Below are positions 58,775-64,000 of a stretch of 64,000 bases of DNA, in pieces. The notes under the pieces were generated by a model. The model searched no databases and was not told the origin of the DNA. It saw only the letters and a program-made list of their open reading frames with translations. How positions within the stretch are numbered: position 1 is the first letter of the stretch; each line of letters opens with the position of its first letter. The position numbers and the translations under genes were made by a program. The DNA comes from Liquidambar formosana (taxonomy: Eukaryota > Streptophyta > Magnoliopsida > Saxifragales > Altingiaceae), in assembly GCA_039720395.1 (NCBI GenBank), contig CM077828.1, forward strand, positions 18,326,264 to 18,390,263. Direction: 5' to 3'.

Positions 58775-61700
58775 GGAGAAACTAAAGGACTTAACCCTTA
58801 GTGGGGGTTGCCACTTTTATATATTACTAGTTTTCTAATACGAAAACTTACTCTAGTACTTAGACGATATTGCAAAATAATCCTATGGATGGTGGGTTCT
58901 TGTGTGTACATGTTGACATATATCAGCAGTTTCTAATAATTTTGATTTGGACTGGTAATGCTGAGGTGTACTTGTCAGGAGGTGATGTTGCATGATGGTA
59001 GTAATATAGCCCTTTAGAATACGTAGCTTCAGAAAAGACTTGAAATGACAAGAGGGTGTCTGGCCTAAGGAAGAAGAGCGAGGCGACTCTTGGGGAATGC
59101 CAATACGGGATGACAATGGAAAACATTTAGTCCTGGACCATCTTTCAGCCTCTAACTTAGATTTTAAGAAAGAGCATTGGACCGTCTTTAGGACTTATGC
59201 TTAAGTTAGTATGGATAGACAATGTAGTTTAATGATAGGACTTTTAGAGTTGAAAGTAGGATACTTAGTGTTAAGTTTCCAACTTAAAAGCCTAGGCTAT
59301 TAGGTGAAGGGCCCAAATAGGTACATATGAAACCATATCAAAGCCAATATTTGGCCGATGTCAGATGCGGGGCTTCCCAACACTCCCCTTCACGAGTCAT
59401 GACAAGTCTAATAGACAAAAACGGCTTGTCACGTGGACAACAAAGACAAGCTCACAAATAGAACATGCCTAAGAATGGCAACGATGGGCTTCAATATCAT
59501 ATTAATTTTTCATCCCAAAAGCCTGAGTCATTAGTTGGGGGGACCCGAACTGGTATATGAAGCCATATCAAATTTAGATGACGTGGGATGTGGACTTCCG
59601 AACACTTCCCCTCACCTACAGGCCTAACAACATAATATTGGGCATGTCATGTGGAAAACAAAGGCGGGCTCACAAACAAAATGAGCCCAAGAACAACTAG
59701 CTTTGATACCATGTTAAGTTTCCAACATAAAAGCGTAAGCTTAGGGGCGGACCTAAAATTTTTTGTTTGGGGTGACCTATGCACTAACATACATACACAA
59801 ACATATATGTACATACATTAGATTTAAAATTGAGGATAGAGAAATGAACTTGAGGGTGAGCCTGTATCAAATTTTAGGGTGCCACTTCATGAAATTAAAT
59901 ACATTATAAAGGTTTCTAAAAACTTTGGGGTTGCCATGGCCCCCCCAAGCCAATGAGTGGTTCCACCCCTGCCTAAGCTATAAGGTGAAGGCCCAAACAG
60001 GTATATGAAGTCATATCAAACACAATATTTGGGCGATGTGAGATGCTAGACTTCCCAACACTTAGAATAGTAACTTGCACTTATAGAGATAGAGTATTTT
60101 GTAGAAGGTCTCTACTAGATTGTGAACTTGTAATTGGGTATTCTTTTAATGATCTACCTTCATGTGATAGAATGAACTATTTATAATAGAAGAATGATTG
60201 GGAGGTTGAATATAGTATTGACATATGTTGCAAAGGTATTAGCATCTTATTGAACCCAAATATGGTCCAATGCATGTAAAATAGGTGTATTGAATGTGAC
60301 GCTGGCACGTGTCTAGATTTGGACACATGTCATTCAATAGTTTCACCACATGTAGGTTTGGTAAAGTCTTGACACATATAACATAGGATGTAGAAGATTT
60401 AACAAGATTTTGACACGTCGCCATTCGGTGGTAGAAGAAGGTTTGGACACATGTCCAGTTTTGAACACGTTGCCAAGTTGTTTGCCTCCTCATTCCCCCT
60501 ATAGAAGACTAGATCATAAGGTAATTTGCTCCTATTATGCAAATCAAGGTACACACACAACTACCTCAGGCAGGGCTTCCTTGGTGCATAGTAAATAAAT
60601 TGCAATATAAAGATATAATGAGCATATTCGGACTTTATGTGCATCTCGGGCAGTCTTGCTCTCAATGGGAGAAATCTCAATCATTGAATATGGATATGAT
60701 TATGATGGGAGATATGTCAACCATTGGGATAAACTCAATGGGCAATGCTCTACAAATGGAGGGATTCTCAGTTGTGGGTATTATGAAGGCTTTCTTAACA
60801 TTGTACTTGAGAAATTTCCATTCTTTTGAGTAGGATATGGATGGAACTGGACATCATGGTCTTGTATGGTTCCTCTCACCTTTGACCCCTTTATTCTTTT
60901 GGGAAATATTTTATCTTTGGAGGCCTATCAGTATACTCCTTAAGAGACTAAATACTTAGCTTCTTTGCTTCAATGTTTCTTCTCTTTATCCCAAAGTAGC
61001 TTCCGATGGGATATGACAAGCTATGAATATACTCCTTAAGAGACTAAATACTTAGCCTCTTTTCTTCAATATTTCTTCTCTTTATCCCAATGTAGCTTCC
61101 AATGGGATATGACAAGTACATATCAAGTACTCAGTTGCAAATGTAGCTTCAAGTGAACATGACAAGAGAACATATGATACCACTATAAGGGGATATCTTT
61201 CGTGGCATGTGCCCTTGTGGGAAGTATATTTGATAAGAAAATGCTGTCCACTTTTCCATTTTTCTTTGGTCTTTTGTGCTCCATAAGACTATAAGACAAT
61301 GTACATAAAAATTTCTGAGTGTTGACAATGATAATATTATGAAGGGATATGCCCTAGGGTAGGAGCCTTATAGTCCTTAATGACTTAGTTTTCTTTTTAT
61401 GGGCATAAGGGACTGTCATGTTGAGCAGAAGATTGTCATGTTGGGCACAACGCCACGTTTGTTATAGGATCGTCACATTAGGCACATTGTCATGTTCAAT
61501 ATAAGATTGTCCTGGTGAGTACTTTGTAACATTGGGTACATCGTTGTATTAGGGGGAAACATTGAAGCTTTCAAAAGTTTGTTTTTTTGTTTTTTGTTTT
61601 TGTGGGAATGTTACCTTGTCCGCTGCATGTCAAGTTTGCATGAAGTGTTAAGCACGGGTATCAACATGCATCTTTAGGTGTTATTAAGCGTGAGGTGTCA

Positions 61701-64000
61701 TCAAGCATGTCACCATGCATGTAGACTTCTGTTGTAGGTATCATTAAGCAGGAGTTGTCAAGCAAAAGGTGTCACCATGCATGCAGACTTACTTTGTAGG
61801 TGTCATTAAGCACGAGGAGTCATGCAAGAGGTGTCACCATGCGTGTAAACTTGCATTGTAGGTGTCATCAGGCATGAAATATCACCATGCATGTTTAGGC
61901 GTTTAGCCTTTTGTTCTTATTCAAAAATGTAATTAACATAAAGGCTACTTTATATCACATAATATACTAAAGGAAGTAAAATCAATTTATGGTACTTTAT
62001 AGGAGGTGCAGGTCTTGGTATGGAAGGGAGAGATAAGGAAGTGTCTTTGAATGTTATCTCCTATAATTTTGTAGGTAAACTCAGTTAGAAGCCTTGTTGG
62101 TGAAATTATATTTGATGGAGGGAATTGGATCTGTGGAGGATACTATGGTTTGGAAGAAGTGCAAAAATGGTGTGTTCACTGTGAAGTCATCCTTTGAAAC
62201 TGAAGCTCTAATGGGACTATGTGAAGGGGAGTTTCTTTGGCATTTTCGTTGGTTGTTGCCAAAATCTGTGAGTTATCTTCTAAAGAGGTTGGTGGCTCAA
62301 GAGATCCAATGTTCGTGTTGCAAAGGCTCATAAATTTGCATCTTAATGCATATTTCTATGCATTTGAAAGGAGTTCAATTGTGAAATTTCTGATGATCCC
62401 GAGCTCCGAACAGTTAATTTGAGGAGTGTAGTTGTAAAGTCTCCTTATTCTTTGGTTTTGGCTCTCGGGACCTAAAATATGGTTTCTTTGTATGATCTTT
62501 AGAAGTCTATATGTTGTGGTTGACAGCATAATTGTTGTAGTTAAGCTGGTTTTTTGTGTTTGGTGTTCTCCTGTATACTTCCTGTGTGCACAGGGTTTTC
62601 CCCTTTTCTTTTACTTAAAAGTAGAGAAAGGAAAAAAGGAAGAAACTTTCAAGGAATTTTAAATCCGAACATTGACTGCAGACTTATATGGTCCCAAAAT
62701 TTTGCTTCAGTTGAATTCAATTATTCTTGCAATGGATTAACTTTTGGAAATCTAAAGTCAGGTTATATAGGGTAGACATTTCGGTACTTGTGAGCTGTGA
62801 CATGCAAGTTTTATTTTCAAGCTGGGAATTTGTGACATGCTAGCATTGCTTTCCAGTTATTTAAGTAATATGAAATCACTATGCATAACAATTTAGCTTC
62901 TTTTTCCATACACGGGTGTTTGGGATTTCTTTTACCTAATCGCTGACCGTCTTGGTTTCTTCTATCGGTTAAGATGTTATGTAGGCACGAGCCACATTAT
63001 TATGTCTACTCGGCTTCGCTTAGCTATCTTTTATGTGCTTGTCTTCAAATTGTTCCCTTTCGAATTGTTGGGTTGTCTAGTTGAAATTTTGTTGGATTGG
63101 GTTGTTAAGTGTGGGATAAAATGGTGTATCTGCTATGACTATACATAGTCAATGTTCCAATGCTAATAATTTTCGAGAAGTTTATTCCAGGAAGTTTACA
63201 CAGTTTTCTTACGGTATCCTACAATTGCAGTGTGTTCTACCAGCTGGTGTGGAGATTTATTCATCAGGATTTGATTCCAATGATGTCTCAACTTTTCCAC
63301 GCAGCTATCCAATTGTTTTAACTGGTATGTTTGTAACTCTGGGATATCTTTCGAGAATATACAAGAGTGTTTTATTTTCTTCCTCTTCTTTTTGGGGGTA
63401 GTTTTTCTCCTATTATTAAGAGTATTTAGACTTGGATCATTCTTTGTTTACTTTGTTCCAAAATTCAAAAGAACCTTCACATTGCGTTTGGTTAGTTGAA
63501 AACAAGGGCAACTCTATCCTGGCAATTCTATCAGCATTTCTCTGCACACAAGTTTCAAGATGATTAGTTTTATAAACCAGGCCAGTTTTGGCCGATCTGG
63601 CTAATTTTCTGTTTTTTTACCCAAAGTACTATCTGTAAGTGGATTCCAAGTCACTTGATTCGAAGACTCTATTTAGTCTACAGAAGCATGATCATAAAAT
63701 TGTTCGAAATTTATGCCTTTCTTTACAGAAGATAATATGTTCCTCATTAGTTGTCCATGACGTTTATTTAGTTCTTTTTTTCCAAAGTTATAGTTTACTT
63801 TCAAGTAGTAAAGCCAGATAATTTTTTAAGAGACTTATTATTATTCTATCTCAATATGCTTGAGCAATATTAAAATATTTTCTTTTCTTTTCTTGGGAAT
63901 TTTCTGCAGAGGGTGATGGGTCTAAAATTTATGTTAGTTGCATTGCTTTTCGGGACCCAGTCAGTGAGGATATTGCCGAAGCTTATCGTATCCCCTCAAA
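54586..64000 (+). CDS. DENN (uDENN) domain-containing protein, exons 1-3, runs off the window
   Basis: Exon 1 54586-54759 (58 codons, ATG in caATGG context), exon 2 63231-63324, exon 3 63910 to the edge. Both introns are GT-AG (ACG|GTAACT…TTGCAG; ACTG|GTATGT…CTGCAG) and the joins keep frame. The peptide starts MARIFEYFVVCGLGPEIR, then GFHGTGFMYLSSLLDQYP, PPPQLST, VLPAGVEIYSSGF, STFPRSYPIVLT, and EGDGSKIYVSCIAFRDP. This is the upstream-DENN N-terminus of plant DENN proteins, closest in my memory to Arabidopsis At2g20320. The family acts as guanine-nucleotide exchange factors for Rab GTPases in membrane traffic; the exact Rab is not predictable here. About 120 residues are visible, with no stop or frame damage. 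Intron 1 (8,471 bp) is unusually long and full of transposons, and intron 2 is 585 bp. The gene looks functional. Confidence 0.9.
54760..56450. other. DENN intron 1, proximal part
   Basis: AT-rich intron sequence. A local direct repeat (gttgatttctgttctNggNatgttggg…cattgtNttgcacgcttNggNg…cacatacattNa) occurs at about 54840-54918 and 54938-55018. A CAGGGCTGTAACTTGGTTTGGG stretch at about 55604 resembles one hAT end without a partner. A poly-G run is at 56273-56286. No independent gene. Confidence 0.55.
56459..58318 (+). mobile_element. decayed hAT (DUF659-like) transposon, 1.86 kb
   Basis: Ends ATGGTCTTTAAAATTGG and, reversed, CAGGCAAGGTCTTAAATATCC. Flanks ACACTAGC (56451-56458) and ACACTAGT (58319-58326) fit an 8-bp TSD. 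Both subterminal regions are dense in TATCGATA/GATATATCGG words. The interior keeps C-terminal transposase-like remains: an acidic Gly/Asp-rich stretch (56984-57319) and a Tyr/Pro-rich stretch (57409-57681), then broken frames. A ~93-bp internal duplication (gccttttcttttg…catctttggggaagcattNa) lies at 56675-56865. A (TG)n run is at 57961-57989. No catalytic core is recognisable, so hAT/DUF659 is inferred from ends, TSD and tail composition. Confidence 0.6.
58681..58772. repeat. telomere-like TTTAGGG-type stretch and (GA)n
   Basis: 'tttagggttagggttagggtctaggatctagggtttagg' (about 58684-58723) is a short degenerate telomere-like run, followed by (GA)n at 58729-58771. Confidence 0.8.
59269..60060 (-). 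mobile_element. TRIM retrotransposon with three LTRs, inside the DENN intron
   Basis: LTR copies at 59269-59382 (114 bp), 59500-59604 (about 105 bp, most diverged) and 59712-60060 (about 111 bp after removing a nested hAT MITE). They share 'aaaagccta…gaagc/gtcatatcaaa…gatgtNNgatg…cttcccaaca'. A perfect 5-bp TSD CTTAG flanks the whole (59264-59268, 60061-60065). On the minus strand each internal segment starts with a tRNA-Met-type PBS (TGGTATCAAAGC before LTR 3; degenerate TGATATTGAAGCC before LTR 2) and ends with a GAGGGG/AAGGGGAG polypurine tract. No coding sequence, as usual for TRIMs. Confidence 0.85.
59742..59971. mobile_element. hAT MITE, 230 bp, nested in the TRIM LTR
   Basis: Ends TAGGGGCGGACC and, reversed, CAGGGGTGGAACC. 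Flanks cgtaagct (59734-59741) and cctaagct (59972-59979) fit an 8-bp TSD with one change. The termini match CAGGGGCGGA-type plant hAT elements. Confidence 0.8.
60230..60500. other. DENN intron 1, sequence with repeated ACACATGTC words
   Basis: 'ggacacatgtc' and 'gacacgt/acacat' recur at about 60331, 60370, 60412 and 60447, suggesting an old degenerate repeat. No gene. Confidence 0.35.
60930..61118. repeat. 96-bp tandem duplication
   Basis: 'tatactccttaagagactaaatacttagc…gatgggatatgacaag' at 60932 is repeated at 61028 with a handful of differences, within DENN intron 1. Confidence 0.85.
61645..61900. repeat. ~60-65-bp degenerate minisatellite, about four units
   Basis: Units contain 'taggtgtcattaagcaNgaggtgtca' and 'caagNggtgtcaccatgcatgtagactt'. 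Four successive units with substitutions and small indels are readable. A more degenerate 'attgtcatgttgggcac' series precedes it at 61410-61560. Confidence 0.75.
62080..62335 (+). pseudogene. LINE zf-RVT-region fragment in DENN intron 1
   Basis: The frame at 62094-62333 reads EDTMVWKKCKNGVFTVKSSFE…FLWHFRWLLPKSVSYLLKRL. It fits the plant LINE pattern D-x-VWK…NGxFSVKSxY…W…W…PxKVSFFLW that precedes the zinc-binding tail of reverse transcriptase. Only about 80 residues remain and no poly-A tail is apparent. Confidence 0.6.
62336..63230. other. DENN intron 1, distal part
   Basis: T-rich intron sequence with no element recognised. It ends in a good acceptor context (ttttcttacggtatcctacaattgcag) before exon 2. 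Confidence 0.6.

Noticed and set aside
1..64000. CRISPR array, prokaryotic operon, or viral integration
   Set aside because: No regularly spaced identical repeats with unique spacers, no bacterial gene organisation, and no viral polymerase, capsid or movement protein was recognised. The only reverse transcriptases are plant copia and LINE types.

Overview
This is nuclear DNA from a dicot plant, most likely woody, though I cannot name the species. It is AT-rich, carries an intron-containing plant CYP71-clan P450, GT-AG introns, a plant DENN-domain gene, and many plant transposons (copia, gypsy-type LTRs, TRIM, SINE, LINE, hAT, Mutator, Harbinger). No bacterial-style operon, CRISPR array, rRNA or standalone tRNA gene is visible.

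Only two convincing host genes are present. (1) 14154-17155, minus strand: a complete two-exon cytochrome P450 of the CYP71 clan (CYP736A-like, 502 aa) with a Mutator-type MITE in its intron. (2) 54586 to beyond the right edge, plus strand: the first three exons of a DENN/uDENN-domain protein (similar to the Arabidopsis At2g20320 type), whose first intron is about 8.5 kb and full of transposon remains. A UGT83-like glycosyltransferase fragment (11.7-12.0 kb, minus) is a gene relic, flanked by two exon-like pieces of an unrecognised gene.

Layout. 1-6.8 kb: intergenic, with a Harbinger MITE, a tRNA-derived SINE, an hAT MITE and a probable solo copia LTR. 6.8-11.0 kb: a solo gypsy-like LTR carrying a nested 1.58 kb hAT element. 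11-14 kb: gene relics and a 270-bp tandem duplication. 14-17.3 kb: the P450. 17.3-22.4 kb: MITEs, an hAT element and SINE-like sequence. 22.4-54.4 kb: one roughly 12-kb unit present twice in direct tandem (22433-34392 and 34397-54373). The second unit is swollen by an 8.2-kb Tork/Tnt1-like copia element, which is itself interrupted by a 2.5-kb solo gypsy-like LTR. The second unit runs into the 5' flank of the DENN gene, ending about 210 bp before its ATG. 54.6-64 kb: DENN exons 1-3 and their introns, with a decayed hAT transposon, a three-LTR TRIM element containing an hAT MITE, minisatellites and a LINE scrap.

The most informative part is the repeat archaeology. The two 12-kb units serve as empty/filled site controls for each other, and many insertions have target-site duplications (TSDs) readable by eye: GGAAT copia, AAACT solo LTR, CTTAG TRIM, AATCTTCT hAT, CTCCTAAAA Mutator MITE, CATCTATTAATTTT SINE. 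I found no convincing new enzymatic or defence system. Comparisons, divergence estimates and boundaries were made by hand; family names rest on recognised motifs, not database searches.
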